Source: an uncultured Paracoccaceae bacterium (GTDB lineage Bacteria > Pseudomonadota > Alphaproteobacteria > Rhodobacterales > Rhodobacteraceae). Taken from it: 64,000 nt of DNA. Location: assembly GCA_947494445.1 (NCBI GenBank), contig CANLVD010000001.1, positions 62,001 to 126,000 on the forward strand, written 5' to 3'. Below, one piece after another: positions 43,587 through 53,425 of the stretch (position 1 is its first letter; each line of letters starts with the position of its first letter). A program made the translations under genes and the position numbers. The notes under the pieces are model-generated. The model did no database searches, had not been told where the DNA came from, and saw only the letters and a list, made by a program, of their open reading frames with translations.

Positions 43587-44386
43587 CTGCCGCTGGCGTT
43601 GGGATAGAACAATTGCTGGCCCTGCACCTTGTAGGCCCCGATCGCCGCTTGACCATCTGCGCCCAGCAGCCAGTCGATGAAACGGTTGGCGCCTTCGATG
43701 TTGGCATGCGGATGCTTGTCCGGATTGACCGCGATGACACCGTATTGATTGAACAAGGCCGGATCCCCTTCGACAACGATCCGGTGCGTGCCTTTGTCGC
43801 CGAACGCGATCCATGTGGCCCGGTCGGTGAGCGTGTAGCCGTCCATTTCGACCGCCATGCGAATGGTTGCCCCCATGCCCGATCCGGTTTCACGGTACCA
43901 GCTGCCCTGAGGGGCCAAATCGGCATCGGACCAGAGCGCGCGCTCTTTCTTGTGGGTGCCACTGTCATCGCCCCGGGAAACAAAAGGTGAAGAACCGTCA
44001 GCAAGCAGGGCAAGCGCCTTGGAAAGCGGCTGTGACGCAATACCCGCTGGATCGGCCAAAGGTCCGATGACCACGAAGTCATTATACATCAGATCGAACC
44101 GCTCGACCCCGTAGCCCTCTGCCACGAAAGTCTCTTCCGCTGCTTTTGCATGAACCAGCAGCACATCGGCATCGCCGTTTTGCGCATTGCGGATCGCCTG
44201 CCCCGTGCCGACCGCGACCACATCAACCCGGATGCCGGTTGCATCCTGAAACTGCGGCAGAAGATAGTCGTAAAGGCCCGAGTTCTGCGTGGACGTGGTC
44301 GACTGAACCAGAATAAACTCCTGATCAGCGCGCACCTGAGACGAGACCAGCAGGCAAGCAGCGCAAAGGAGATTGAGCAGTTTCAT
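43583..44386 (-). CDS. tupA: TupA-type tungstate ABC transporter substrate-binding protein
   Basis: A periplasmic binding protein, 267 residues with a signal peptide (LLNLLCAACLLVSSQVRA). It has the family motifs VQSTTSTQNSGLYDYLLP near residue 27, GDADVLLVHA, SRGDDSGTHKKE near 137, and RETGSGMGATIRMA. These match tungstate-specific TupA rather than ModA. The ATG at 44386 begins the signal peptide. The partner permease and ATPase (TupB, TupC) are not in the window. A divergent ModE-like gene and operator lie directly upstream. Confidence 0.9.
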   Translation of the reverse strand: MKLLNLLCAACLLVSSQVRADQEFILVQSTTSTQNSGLYDYLLPQFQDATGIRVDVVAVGTGQAIRNAQNGDADVLLVHAKAAEETFVAEGYGVERFDLMYNDFVVIGPLADPAGIASQPLSKALALLADGSSPFVSRGDDSGTHKKERALWSDADLAPQGSWYRETGSGMGATIRMAVEMDGYTLTDRATWIAFGDKGTHRIVVEGDPALFNQYGVIAVNPDKHPHANIEGANRFIDWLLGADGQAAIGAYKVQGQQLFYPNASGS

Positions 44387-44409
44387 TGACGTCGAACCCT
44401 GATTATTAT

Positions 44410-44433
44410 CGTTATGCCGAGTTAAACATATCG
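44410..44433. promoter_or_regulatory. ModE-like operator between tupA and the ModE-like gene
   Basis: CGTTAT (44410-44415) and ATATCG (44428-44433) form an imperfect inverted repeat with a 12-base centre, 24 bases in all. This is the spacing and end pattern (CGnTAT...ATAnCG) of ModE-binding sites. It is 24 bases from the tupA start and 29 bases from the ModE-like start, well placed to control both. Confidence 0.7.
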
Positions 44434-44461
44434 CCAAGCCACAGACACGCAAGCCCATTCC

Positions 44462-44833
44462 ATGACCTCCAAATCAACCCCTGACACGGCACGGCCCGGT
44501 TTGCGCACCAAAGTGTTCGTGCGCGATGACATGATCGGCGGCGGCAAGATCGATCTGCTGGCAATGGTGGATCGCGAAGGCTCGATCTCGGGTGCGGCGC
44601 GGGCGATGGACCTGACCTATCGCCGGGCGCATTTCCTGCTGGAAACGCTGCAACGCTGTTTCGAGGAACCGCTGTTTGAGACCACCCGCGGCGGGGCGAG
44701 TGCTGGCGGGGCCAAGGTTACCGAACTTGGGCGGGAGTTGATCACGCGCTACCAAAGCACGTCACAGGCCATTGATGCAGTGTCTGTCGATCTGCTGACA
44801 TGGCTGGAGTGGCACCAGCGGCAGGAAGAGTGA
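44462..44833 (+). CDS. One-domain ModE-like transcriptional regulator
   Basis: A 123-residue DNA-binding protein similar to the N-terminal winged helix of ModE: LLAMVDREGSISGAARAMDLTYRRAHFLLETL, then RGGASAGGAKVTELGRELITRY, which parallels the GGxGGG-L-T-x-x-G-x-x-L-I region of ModE. The C-terminal Mop domains that bind oxyanion in E. coli ModE are missing, so sensing must occur differently or through a partner. It is divergent from tupA with a ModE-like operator between them, and ends before a bidirectional terminator. Confidence 0.88.
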   Translation: MTSKSTPDTARPGLRTKVFVRDDMIGGGKIDLLAMVDREGSISGAARAMDLTYRRAHFLLETLQRCFEEPLFETTRGGASAGGAKVTELGRELITRYQSTSQAIDAVSVDLLTWLEWHQRQEE

Positions 44834-44840
44834 GCGCAGG

Positions 44841-44869
44841 AAAAAGGCCGACGCATGCGCCGGCCTTTT
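44841..44869. terminator. Bidirectional terminator between the ModE-like and nuclease genes
   Basis: AAAAGGCCG (44842-44850) pairs with CGGCCTTTT (44861-44869) around a 10-base loop. A runs precede and T runs follow, so it works on both strands for the two convergent genes. Confidence 0.9.
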
Positions 44870-44889
44870 GTTGTGTTTCAAGTGGCTGA

Positions 44890-47800
44890 TCAGGCGGTGA
44901 AGATGTCGTAGACACCGGTCGAGATCGCCAGATCCTCTTCCGAAGAGAACTGACCAAGCACAAGAATGCGGTCGCCATCGTTGTTGTCAGTGATCAATGC
45001 TGAGCGTGAGCTGATGGCGACAGTGAAATCGTCGCTGTCCATCAGGATGCTGTCCACGCCCACTTCGAAATCGCGGATGTAATCGATCTCGCGCACACCG
45101 TTGGACAGTTCCGATCCGAAGACGAACATATCCTCGCCACCGCCACCGAAGCTGATGTCCCGTGTACCGCCAAGCGACACAATCGCTTCATCCGCATCCG
45201 TTCCGCGCACCAGATCGTTCCCATCCGTGCCCAGCACCAGTTCAAGCTCTGGTTCGCTGAAAAGATCAAGCCCGATGATCACCGGATCATGGTCCGAGTT
45301 GCGGAACGCATTGTCCGCGACATTGGTGTCCGCGTTCTCGGTGAACAGGGAGGGGTCCCGGCCGAAGTCCAGATTGTAGTCAAAGACATTCGGCTCATCC
45401 GCGTTCACATGCCATTCGGTGGCACCTGTGACCTGACTGGTCAGGCTGTTGTTGGACATCGCGTAATCCAGCGTGCCGGTCTGTCCGTCGAAAACGTAGG
45501 AATAGGCACCATCGCCCTCAAACAAGCGTGCCAGATCTGTGTAGCCCTGATCCTCAAGATAGGTGACCGGGTCTTCCTTGGCATAGGCGTTCAGATCGCC
45601 CACCACGAGGAAGTCATCATCGCCCGAGTTTGTCGGATCGGTATTCAGCCAGGCATCGAGCGCGGTGGAGGCCTTCAGGCGCATCAGGTTGTTGTTGCCA
45701 GCACCATCGCCTGCATCGACGTTGGCTTCATCAAAGACCGAACCCTTGGACTTGAAATGGTTGACCGCCATGGTGAAGGTTTCGTTGCTGGACAACTCCG
45801 TGAAACTTACAGCCAGCGAGGCCCGGTTGGTGGATGCACCATCGAACACGGTTCCAAGGTCTGACAGGCCCAGACCGGCCAGATCGCTGTCATCAAGGAT
45901 CTCAACAGTGGTGCCTTGGGTGACTTCGACGCTCGCAGTCTTGTAAATAGCGCCCACGGATATTGCATCACTGACATCCACGAACTGCTGACCGGGATCG
46001 ACCCATGCCCATGTGCCCTCGCCCTCAACAAGGTTCAGCTCGGCCACAAGGCTTTCAATCGCATTGCCCGGAGAGCCCGCAAGGAAGTCGTTTTCCAGTT
46101 CCACCAGACCAATGATGTCGACATTCATGGCCGTGATCGCCTCGACCAGCTTGGTGGTCTGGCGGTCGAATTCGTCCTGACTGTCTGCACCACGGGGATC
46201 GTTGCCCGTGGCGGTTACCGCACCGGACAGGTCAATCGTGGTGAAGTAGTTCAAAACGTTGAAGCTGGCCACTTTCAGCGAACCGCCCACGTCTTCGGGC
46301 TCAAAGGGCCGCGGATTGATCGAACCAAGCTCGGGCACTTCGGTCAACTGAATGCGATATGTCTCATCGCCTGACCCGCCCGATCCGCGTGAGAAGCGCA
46401 CGACACCTGTCACATCATCAAGTGTATCACCCATGCGGAAGACGTCGCCTGCATCCAGAATGCCATCGTCCGTACCGGGGAAATCCAGCGGATTGGGGTT
46501 CTGGACGCTTTCTCCATCGTCAATCGTGATTGTGCGTTTTGCGATATCCTCAAGATGCGCCTGATAACCGGCCACATCGGGGGCGTTGTTCTGGGTGAAC
46601 TGCTCAAGCCGTCCGCCTTCGGAGACCTTGATCTCGCCAAAGCGGCCGTACTGGAACATCTCCGTTACGGTCAGGGTGTCGGGGAAGGTCACCAGCATGC
46701 CTTCCACATGTTCCAGATCGGCGATCAGCTCTCCATCGGAGTTTGTGATGGTATTGACCGCCGGAAGATCAACAACCGAGGCCGTCGGAAGGGCGTTGTT
46801 GGAGCTTTCCACGACCACGGATGAGATGTTGGAAAGCTGGGTTTCACCAAAGAATTCAGCCACGGTTCCGGTCACGGTGACCAGATCGCCAACATTCACA
46901 TCGACCAATGTCGTTGGGTCGAAGACAAAGATGCCTTCGGAAGTAGAAGTATCGGCATCGGCATCCGCGTCTTCTTCCTGCAGATAAAAGCCACGCAGGT
47001 TGCGGGACGCGTCGGCATCATTGTCCTGAAAATCACCCACGACAATCGCCTGAATGGTGACAAGCTGGTCAACCAAATCGCTGGCAGCTCCACTGCCCTG
47101 TACTTCGTGTATCTTGACAAGCGTCGGTTCCGGGTCGGGATCATCACCGAAGGTGCCGGCGGTCGGTGTGTTTTCCGGTCCGTTGCCGAAATCCGAAAAC
47201 GCCCAATCCTCGACCGTATCGGTGTCCACGCCATCCTCAATCCGGCGGCCACCTGCAGGCAGAAAGGACCCATCCGGCCCGATCACGGGTGCGTCGAAGA
47301 AGAAACTGTCCTCGACACCGCCATCAGAGACACCGACGGCATCAACAACCACTTCGGATCCGGAAACCGTCGTGCCGGTTATGCTGGTGGTTTCGACAAG
47401 GGCCAGCGTGTAGCTTGAGTTTTCGATGAAATTGTTGGCGATGGAGGCATTACCTGTCACGCCATACACGTTCTCGGCCTGAGGAGAGGTCACAAGGTAA
47501 AAGCCGTTATCACCGATCACTGCATCATCAGCAAAATCGAACTGCTTGTCGATATTGCCGTTTGTGGAAATCGCGTCGCTTTCCACAACGATCAGGCTGA
47601 GGCCAGCTAGGGATGCGCCCGGCTCGCCATAAATCTCGATGAATTCGGCGTCGGTACTTGTTGTTGAGCCGACGAATTCATTGATCACGGTCGCCTGTGG
47701 CGGGTTGAACAGATCGTTCAGCGTGCTGAGATCCTGACGGTTGGCGTCGTCAATGAGCCAGTTTGACGAATCGCCGATGGCCGCCAGCAATGTCGCCCGA

Positions 47801-48246
47801 TCACCGGACATGGGACCAATGTAGATGCCATTGTCTGCTTCACCCAGATCGACGGAGGTGAAACCACCTGTCAGACCGGGGGCAAGTGCAGTGGTGTTGG
47901 AGCTTGACGAGCTGCTCAGGCCAGAACTGTTGAAATCGATCTGAGCGACAAAGCGGGGCGCACCATCGGTTTCCTGATAGGCTGCAATCTGGTCGCCACT
48001 GGCAGAGAGCAGCATCGGACCCCCATCAAGCACCGTCACTGCTCCTGCGGAAATTCCACCTGTGGGCACGACATAGGTCAGCGTGCCTTCTGTGTCGCGG
48101 AAGTTTCCATCAGCGCGAATGCCATTGTCCGTAAACTTGATCTCCGTGCCTTCTTCGATATCGACAAGCGCCAGAAACGCGAATTGGTCCGGGTTGTCTG
48201 CATTGAACCCGACAAAGGCGATATCGCCAGCATTGAGAATGGTCAT
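44890..48246 (-). CDS. Large secreted nuclease, ExeM/NucH type, with Ca-binding repeats
   Basis: An extracellular protein of 1118 residues. The N-terminal part ([18 protein letters not shown]) is followed by a lamin-tail-like domain ([22 protein letters not shown]) near residue 190. An OB-like domain comes next ([12 protein letters not shown]), then an endonuclease/exonuclease/phosphatase domain ([48 protein letters not shown]) from about 650. A C-terminal hemolysin-type segment follows ([29 protein letters not shown]). There is no N-terminal signal, so export by a type I system through the C-terminus is likely. The ATG at 48246 follows GGGGAC. Probable roles are DNA scavenging and biofilm turnover. 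Confidence 0.9.
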   Translation of the reverse strand: MTILNAGDIAFVGFNADNPDQFAFLALVDIEEGTEIKFTDNGIRADGNFRDTEGTLTYVVPTGGISAGAVTVLDGGPMLLSASGDQIAAYQETDGAPRFVAQIDFNSSGLSSSSSSNTTALAPGLTGGFTSVDLGEADNGIYIGPMSGDRATLLAAIGDSSNWLIDDANRQDLSTLNDLFNPPQATVINEFVGSTTSTDAEFIEIYGEPGASLAGLSLIVVESDAISTNGNIDKQFDFADDAVIGDNGFYLVTSPQAENVYGVTGNASIANNFIENSSYTLALVETTSITGTTVSGSEVVVDAVGVSDGGVEDSFFFDAPVIGPDGSFLPAGGRRIEDGVDTDTVEDWAFSDFGNGPENTPTAGTFGDDPDPEPTLVKIHEVQGSGAASDLVDQLVTIQAIVVGDFQDNDADASRNLRGFYLQEEDADADADTSTSEGIFVFDPTTLVDVNVGDLVTVTGTVAEFFGETQLSNISSVVVESSNNALPTASVVDLPAVNTITNSDGELIADLEHVEGMLVTFPDTLTVTEMFQYGRFGEIKVSEGGRLEQFTQNNAPDVAGYQAHLEDIAKRTITIDDGESVQNPNPLDFPGTDDGILDAGDVFRMGDTLDDVTGVVRFSRGSGGSGDETYRIQLTEVPELGSINPRPFEPEDVGGSLKVASFNVLNYFTTIDLSGAVTATGNDPRGADSQDEFDRQTTKLVEAITAMNVDIIGLVELENDFLAGSPGNAIESLVAELNLVEGEGTWAWVDPGQQFVDVSDAISVGAIYKTASVEVTQGTTVEILDDSDLAGLGLSDLGTVFDGASTNRASLAVSFTELSSNETFTMAVNHFKSKGSVFDEANVDAGDGAGNNNLMRLKASTALDAWLNTDPTNSGDDDFLVVGDLNAYAKEDPVTYLEDQGYTDLARLFEGDGAYSYVFDGQTGTLDYAMSNNSLTSQVTGATEWHVNADEPNVFDYNLDFGRDPSLFTENADTNVADNAFRNSDHDPVIIGLDLFSEPELELVLGTDGNDLVRGTDADEAIVSLGGTRDISFGGGGEDMFVFGSELSNGVREIDYIRDFEVGVDSILMDSDDFTVAISSRSALITDNNDGDRILVLGQFSSEEDLAISTGVYDIFTA

Positions 48247-48560
48247 GTTTGTCCCCACTGATAAGAGTCCGCCGGTTTGTGTCGGTCGGATTGCAAAATT
48301 TGAAACCGCTGGCGCGAAAGAGTCAGGCCGTTCGATTTTGGATAAAACCTGCTCGAAAGGTTAACAGTCTCCGCCATGTTGTCGACACAGTTTATCGAAG
48401 ATTTGTGTCAGTTCGTCGTCAAACCTATGCAAAAGACGTGGAGTTCCGGGGGTTTGACGCAAAAGTCCCAAAGCGGAACCGTGCCTGTCTTGATCCTTGC
48501 AATGAAAATGGGCACGGGATAGGAATTGAACAGGCGTTCAATTCCTGCAGGTGTATAGAC
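48247..48560. other. Divergent promoter region, nuclease and mccB
   Basis: No gene supported in 314 bases between the nuclease ATG and the mccB start. The mccB frame stays open through the region, but the translation has no family similarity. The palindrome at 48521 is the only notable element. Confidence 0.6.
48521..48546. promoter_or_regulatory. 26-bp palindrome in front of mccB
   Basis: AGGAATTGAAC (48521-48531) and GTTCAATTCCT (48536-48546) are perfect 11-base arms around AGGC. It ends 14 bases before the GTG start. Likely an operator for a leucine-catabolism repressor, or an RNA hairpin near the ribosome site. Confidence 0.65.
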
Positions 48561-50153
48561 GTGGCCCGACTCATCAGCAAAACTGTCCCAGCAGACAGCG
48601 ACCAGACAGAGGCAGCCCGGCAGGCTTTGGCCGAGATCGAGGCTGCCGCAATGCTGGCCGCGCAAGGCGGAGGCGAGGCCGCAAGGGCCCGCCATCTGGA
48701 TCGCGGCAAGATGCTTCCGCGCGACCGGGTGGCTGCGGTGCTTGATCCCGGAACGCCATTTCTGGAAATCGGCGCAACGGCGGCCCATGGGATGTATGGC
48801 GGAGATGCTCCCTGTGCGGGTGTGATCGCCGGGATCGGACAGGTGCATGGGCGCGACGTGATGGTGCTGTGCAACGACGCCACAGTGAAAGGCGGCACCT
48901 ACTATCCGATGACGGTCAAGAAGCATCTGCGGGCACAGGAAATCGCTGAAGCCAACCACCTGCCTTGCATCTATCTGGTCGACAGCGGCGGGGCCAACCT
49001 GCCCAATCAGGATGAGGTTTTCCCCGATCGAGACCATTTCGGGCGGATCTTCTACAATCAGGCGCAAATGTCGGCCAAAGGGATCGCGCAGATCGCTGTC
49101 GTCATGGGGTCCTGCACGGCAGGCGGGGCTTATGTGCCTGCAATGTCGGATGTCTCCATCATCGTGCGCGATCAGGGCACAATCTTTCTGGCAGGCCCGC
49201 CATTGGTGAAGGCCGCGACCGGCGAGGTTGTCTCGGCCGAGGATCTGGGCGGGGGCGATGTGCACACCCGTCTGTCAGGTGTCGCAGATCAACTGGCCGA
49301 GGATGACGCCCATGCATTGGCGCTGGCCCGAGAGGCAGTGCGACACCTGAAACCAGCGAATGCGCAAGCCGCGAAAGACTATGAGCCACCTGCACATGAT
49401 CCGGCCGGGTTGCTGGACATCATGCCGACTGATCTGCGCAAGTCCTTTGACATTCGCGAGGTCATCGCGCGGATAGTTGACGGATCGGATTTTGATGAGT
49501 TCAAGCCACGTTACGGTGAGACGCTTGTCACCGGGTTTGCCCATATCTGCGGCATGCCCGTGGGCATCATTGCCAACAACGGCGTGCTGTTTTCCGAAAG
49601 CGCGATCAAAGGCGCGCATTTCGTACAGTTGTGCTCGCAACGCAAGACACCGCTCGTTTTTCTGCAGAACATCACCGGTTTCATGGTCGGCCAGAAATAT
49701 GAGAACGAGGGGATCGCCCGGCACGGGGCCAAACTGGTGACTGCCGTGGCCACGACCTCCGTTCCCAAGATCACGGTGTTGATCGGTGGCTCGTTCGGTG
49801 CTGGCAATTACGGGATGGCTGGGCGTGCCTATTCGCCCCGGTTCCTGTGGACATGGCCATCAAGCCGGATTTCGGTCATGGGTGGCGAACAGGCAGCCGG
49901 TGTGATCTCGACCCTGAAACGCGACGCGGTGGAGCGCAAGGGCGGGGCATGGGATGAGGCACAGGAGCGCGCGGTCAAGGGCCCGCTTGAGGCGCAATTC
50001 GCCGAGCAATCGCACCCGCTTTATGCCTCGGCCCGGCTGTGGGACGACGGGATCATCGACCCGCGCAAGACCCGCGACGTGCTGGCCCTGTCGCTGCGTG
50101 CTGCGCTCAATGCCCCGATTGAGGACACGCGGTTTGGCGTGTTCCGGATGTGA
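48561..50153 (+). CDS. mccB: Methylcrotonyl-CoA carboxylase beta (carboxyltransferase) subunit
   Basis: Transfers carboxyl from biotin to 3-methylcrotonyl-CoA in leucine degradation. 530 residues, close to the usual 535. Motifs are [42 protein letters not shown] (with the oxyanion-type Gly), [27 protein letters not shown], and [16 protein letters not shown]. The GTG at 48561 is chosen because homology begins there and no ATG is available; AGG lies upstream. The stop is shared by one base with the following nuclease gene. The substrate assignment rests on hmgL and liuC in the operon. Confidence 0.9.
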   Translation: MARLISKTVPADSDQTEAARQALAEIEAAAMLAAQGGGEAARARHLDRGKMLPRDRVAAVLDPGTPFLEIGATAAHGMYGGDAPCAGVIAGIGQVHGRDVMVLCNDATVKGGTYYPMTVKKHLRAQEIAEANHLPCIYLVDSGGANLPNQDEVFPDRDHFGRIFYNQAQMSAKGIAQIAVVMGSCTAGGAYVPAMSDVSIIVRDQGTIFLAGPPLVKAATGEVVSAEDLGGGDVHTRLSGVADQLAEDDAHALALAREAVRHLKPANAQAAKDYEPPAHDPAGLLDIMPTDLRKSFDIREVIARIVDGSDFDEFKPRYGETLVTGFAHICGMPVGIIANNGVLFSESAIKGAHFVQLCSQRKTPLVFLQNITGFMVGQKYENEGIARHGAKLVTAVATTSVPKITVLIGGSFGAGNYGMAGRAYSPRFLWTWPSSRISVMGGEQAAGVISTLKRDAVERKGGAWDEAQERAVKGPLEAQFAEQSHPLYASARLWDDGIIDPRKTRDVLALSLRAALNAPIEDTRFGVFRM

Positions 50154-50629
50154 TGGCCATGGCAAGACGACGCGGAAAGGGGCGGCGCAAGACCACCTGG
50201 ATCCTGACCATCGGGCTGGTGACACTGATCAGTCTGGAAACCGGTCTGGCCACGACCGTCATCGGCCTGTTGAAACGCATGATGATCTCACCCAGCAGTT
50301 GTTCGGTTGCCCGTGTCGTGGATGGCGACACGCTCGACATGAGTTGCCAAGGCAAAGACGAAGAGCGGGTGCGCATCATTGGCATCGATGCGCCCGAGAT
50401 CAGCAAACCGGGCTGTGTGTCCGAAGCCGTTGCCGGTTACCGCGCCAAGGTGGCCCTGCAATGGCTGGTCTGGCGGGCAAAGGATGTGACCGCACGCTTT
50501 GACGGACGGGACAAATATGACCGGACGCTGGCCGAAGTGTATCTGGATGGACAATCGCTCGCACAGACAGTGATCGCGAGTGGTCACGCACGGGCCTACG
50601 ACGGTGGCCTGAGACAGGGGTGGTGCTGA
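50153..50629 (+). CDS. Thermonuclease-family (SNase-like) protein
   Basis: 158 residues with an N-terminal hydrophobic anchor (TTWILTIGLVTLISLETGLA) and an SNase domain: CSVARVVDGDTLDMSC, VRIIGIDAPEISKPGC (with the catalytic Arg-Asp), and DKYDRTLAEVYLDG. It is probably a membrane-bound or exported nuclease. It is embedded in the leucine-catabolism operon: its ATG overlaps the mccB stop by one base and its stop overlaps mccA by one base. It has no evident link to that pathway. Confidence 0.88.
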   Translation: MAMARRRGKGRRKTTWILTIGLVTLISLETGLATTVIGLLKRMMISPSSCSVARVVDGDTLDMSCQGKDEERVRIIGIDAPEISKPGCVSEAVAGYRAKVALQWLVWRAKDVTARFDGRDKYDRTLAEVYLDGQSLAQTVIASGHARAYDGGLRQGWC

Positions 50630-52569
50630 TGTTCAAACGCATTCTGATCGCCAATCGGGGTGAGATTGCCTGCCGGGTCATCCGCACGGCCCAGCGCATG
50701 GGGATCGAGACGGTTGCAATCTATTCGCACGCGGACGCGGATGCGCCCCATGTCCATGCCGCCACGCTCGCCGAACCGGTCGGGCCTGCGCCGGTATCGG
50801 AAAGCTATCTGAACACGGACGCGATCCGGAAGGCAATTGAGGCCTCAGGCGCGGATGCTGTTCATCCGGGCTATGGATTTCTGTCCGAGAACGCCGAATT
50901 CGCCGAGATGTTGGGTAAGCGGTTCATTGGGCCTTCGGCCACCTCGATCCGGGCGATGGGACTGAAGGATGCAGCCAAGGCCCGAATGGAAGCCGCTGGT
51001 GTGCCTGTGGTCCCGGGCTATCACGGCGACGATCAATCGCCCGAACGGCTGGCGAAAGAAGCCGGCAAGATAGGGTATCCGGTGCTGATCAAGGCGCGCG
51101 CGGGCGGTGGCGGCAAGGGCATGCGCAAGGTGGACCGGGCAGAAGGTTTTGCAGACGCGCTCGCCTCCTGCCAACGCGAGGCAAGCGCTTCATTTGGCGA
51201 TCCTTCCTGTCTGGTGGAAAAGTGGATTACGACACCGCGTCACATCGAAGTGCAGGTCTTCGGCGACACACATGGCAATGTGGTGCATCTGTTCGAGCGG
51301 GATTGCTCGCTCCAGCGACGTCACCAGAAGGTAATCGAAGAGGCGCCCGCACCCGGCATGAGTGACGAGATGCGCAGCGCAATGTGCGAGGCGGCAGTGA
51401 CGGCGGCCAAGGCCATCAATTATGTCGGTGCCGGCACCATTGAATTCATTGTGGATGCAACAGACGGACTGCGGCCGGACCGGTTCTATTTCATGGAAAT
51501 GAACACCCGGCTTCAGGTCGAGCACCCCGTCACGGAGGCCATCACAGGGCTTGATCTGGTGGAATGGCAGATCCGTGTGGCGGCTGGTGAGCCTCTGCCG
51601 CTAAGCCAGGATCAGATCACTTGCACCGGTTGGGCGATGGAAGCGCGTGTCTATGCCGAAGACCCGTTTAACGGCTTCCTGCCCTCCACCGGTACGCTGC
51701 ACCGGCTGGTGCTGGATGACAGCGTCCGGGTTGATAGCGGCGTGCGCGAAGGTGATGAGATATCGCCCTATTATGATCCGATGATCGCCAAACTGATCGC
51801 TCACGGCGACACGCGCGAGGATGCCAGACGCAAGCTGGTGCGCGCGCTGAAAAACAGCCGGGTCGCCGGAGTTGTAACCAATCTGCCGTTTCTGGCGCGA
51901 TTGGCCGAGCATGAGGGTTTCGTGGATGGCCAGATGGACACGGGCCTGATCGCAACCCATGAGGCGACACTGTGCAAGCGGGCCGAGCGAGGATCACCGG
52001 AGATCGTGGCCGCACTGATCGCACTTGGTTTGTTGAACACCGATCCCGGCACAGGCTGGACCCTTTGGGGGCCATTGATGCATCGATCAACCCTTCTTCA
52101 TGACGGCGAGCTTCGCACGGTGCAGGTGCAACCCTTGGGCAGTGGAGCCTTTTTGGTCGATCATGAACCGATACAGATCAACCGGATTGACGGTGATCTT
52201 GTGGTTCTGTCTGATGCCCACGGGCGCAGCACACCTTATCGATTTGCCCGTCACGGGTCGGATATCACGATCTGGGTGCATGGCATGCCCTATCTGTTCC
52301 ATATCCCGGACCCGTTGGATGCACGCTCAGACATGCTCAAAGGCGATGCCATACTGGCGCCCATGCCGGGTCAGGTTCTGAAATTGTCTGTCGCAGCAGG
52401 CGATCAGGTCAGCGCCGGACAGCCGCTTGCGGTGCTGGAGGCGATGAAGATGGAGCATGCGTTGAACGCCCCCCGCGATGGGGTGATATCTGAGGTGCTG
52501 GTGGCCACCGGCGCTCAGGTCTCGGCTGGCGATCTGCTGATCGCACTGGAGGCGCTGCCAGATGCCTGA
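50629..52569 (+). CDS. mccA: Methylcrotonyl-CoA carboxylase alpha (biotin carboxylase) subunit
   Basis: ATP-dependent carboxylation of biotin. 646 residues: an N-terminal biotin carboxylase domain starting FKRILIANRGEIACRVIRTA, the ATP-grasp loop RAGGGGKGMRKV near 160, EMNTRLQVEHPVTEAITGLDLV split over 285-305, and a C-terminal biotinyl domain with Lys in VLEAMKMEHALNA. The ATG at 50629 shares a base with the nuclease stop. It works with mccB. Confidence 0.93.
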   Translation: MFKRILIANRGEIACRVIRTAQRMGIETVAIYSHADADAPHVHAATLAEPVGPAPVSESYLNTDAIRKAIEASGADAVHPGYGFLSENAEFAEMLGKRFIGPSATSIRAMGLKDAAKARMEAAGVPVVPGYHGDDQSPERLAKEAGKIGYPVLIKARAGGGGKGMRKVDRAEGFADALASCQREASASFGDPSCLVEKWITTPRHIEVQVFGDTHGNVVHLFERDCSLQRRHQKVIEEAPAPGMSDEMRSAMCEAAVTAAKAINYVGAGTIEFIVDATDGLRPDRFYFMEMNTRLQVEHPVTEAITGLDLVEWQIRVAAGEPLPLSQDQITCTGWAMEARVYAEDPFNGFLPSTGTLHRLVLDDSVRVDSGVREGDEISPYYDPMIAKLIAHGDTREDARRKLVRALKNSRVAGVVTNLPFLARLAEHEGFVDGQMDTGLIATHEATLCKRAERGSPEIVAALIALGLLNTDPGTGWTLWGPLMHRSTLLHDGELRTVQVQPLGSGAFLVDHEPIQINRIDGDLVVLSDAHGRSTPYRFARHGSDITIWVHGMPYLFHIPDPLDARSDMLKGDAILAPMPGQVLKLSVAAGDQVSAGQPLAVLEAMKMEHALNAPRDGVISEVLVATGAQVSAGDLLIALEALPDA

Positions 52570-53425
52570 TGTTGAAATTGTCGAAATGGCCCCGCGTGAC
52601 GGGTTGCAGAACGAGCCCGGCGTGATTGCGACTGCCGACAAGATCGCTTTGGTTGATGCCCTGTCGGAGGTTGGCTATCGCCGGATCGAGACGACCAGTT
52701 TTGTCAGCCCGAAATGGGTGCCGCAAATGGCTGATGCGGCAGAAGTCATGGCAGGCATCACCCGCAAGCCCGGCGTGCGCCACTCGGTCCTGACCCCGAA
52801 CTTAAAGGGATATGCCCGCGCCAGAGATGCCGGCGCGGATGAAGTGGCGGTTTTCGCGGCAGCCACCGAAGGCTTTTCGCAAGCCAATCTGAATTGCTCG
52901 GTCGCGGAGAGCCTTGAACGCTTTGCCCCGATCATGGAGGCCGCCCGCGCCGATCATCTGCCTGTGCGCGGCTATATCTCCTGCGTGACCGATTGCCCGT
53001 TTGAAGGCGCGGTTGACCCGGCAGCAGTGGCCCGGCTGACGGAGGCTTTGCTGGCAGCGGGGTGTTTCGAAGTCTCGCTGGGCGACACCATTGGCAAGGG
53101 CGTGCCGGAAACCGTCGCCCGGATGCTGGATGCATGTCTGTCCGTGGCGCCAGTGGCCCGGTTGGCCGGGCATTTTCACGACACCAATGGGCGCGCAATT
53201 GAAAACATTGAAATGTCTCTTGAAAGAGGATTGCGCGTGTTCGATGCCTCAGCCGGGGGTTTGGGCGGTTGTCCCTTTGCCAAAGGCGCCACAGGAAATG
53301 TCGCGACTGAGGATGTGCAGGCGCTGATGGATCGCAAGGGGCTGAGCACCGGCCTTGATGCCCGTGCATTGGCGCGTGCCGCGGAATTGGCCCGGTCCCT
53401 AAAACGGAGTGGCGCAGATGTATGA
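52562..53425 (+). CDS. Hydroxymethylglutaryl-CoA lyase
   Basis: Cleaves HMG-CoA to acetoacetate and acetyl-CoA in the last step of leucine degradation. 287 residues with VEIVEMAPRDGLQNEPG at the start, SFVSPKWVPQMADA, GYISCVTDCPFEGAVD, FEVSLGDTIGKGVPE, and the catalytic Cys loop GGLGGCPFAKGATGNVATED. It overlaps mccA by 8 bp and the next gene by 8 bp, so it is translationally coupled. Confidence 0.95.
   Translation: MPDVEIVEMAPRDGLQNEPGVIATADKIALVDALSEVGYRRIETTSFVSPKWVPQMADAAEVMAGITRKPGVRHSVLTPNLKGYARARDAGADEVAVFAAATEGFSQANLNCSVAESLERFAPIMEAARADHLPVRGYISCVTDCPFEGAVDPAAVARLTEALLAAGCFEVSLGDTIGKGVPETVARMLDACLSVAPVARLAGHFHDTNGRAIENIEMSLERGLRVFDASAGGLGGCPFAKGATGNVATEDVQALMDRKGLSTGLDARALARAAELARSLKRSGADV

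Noticed and set aside
48249-48560. Longer N-terminus for mccB (about 104 extra residues)
   Set aside because: The frame is open, but the extra sequence has no family similarity and includes the palindrome; the start at 48561 gives the normal length.
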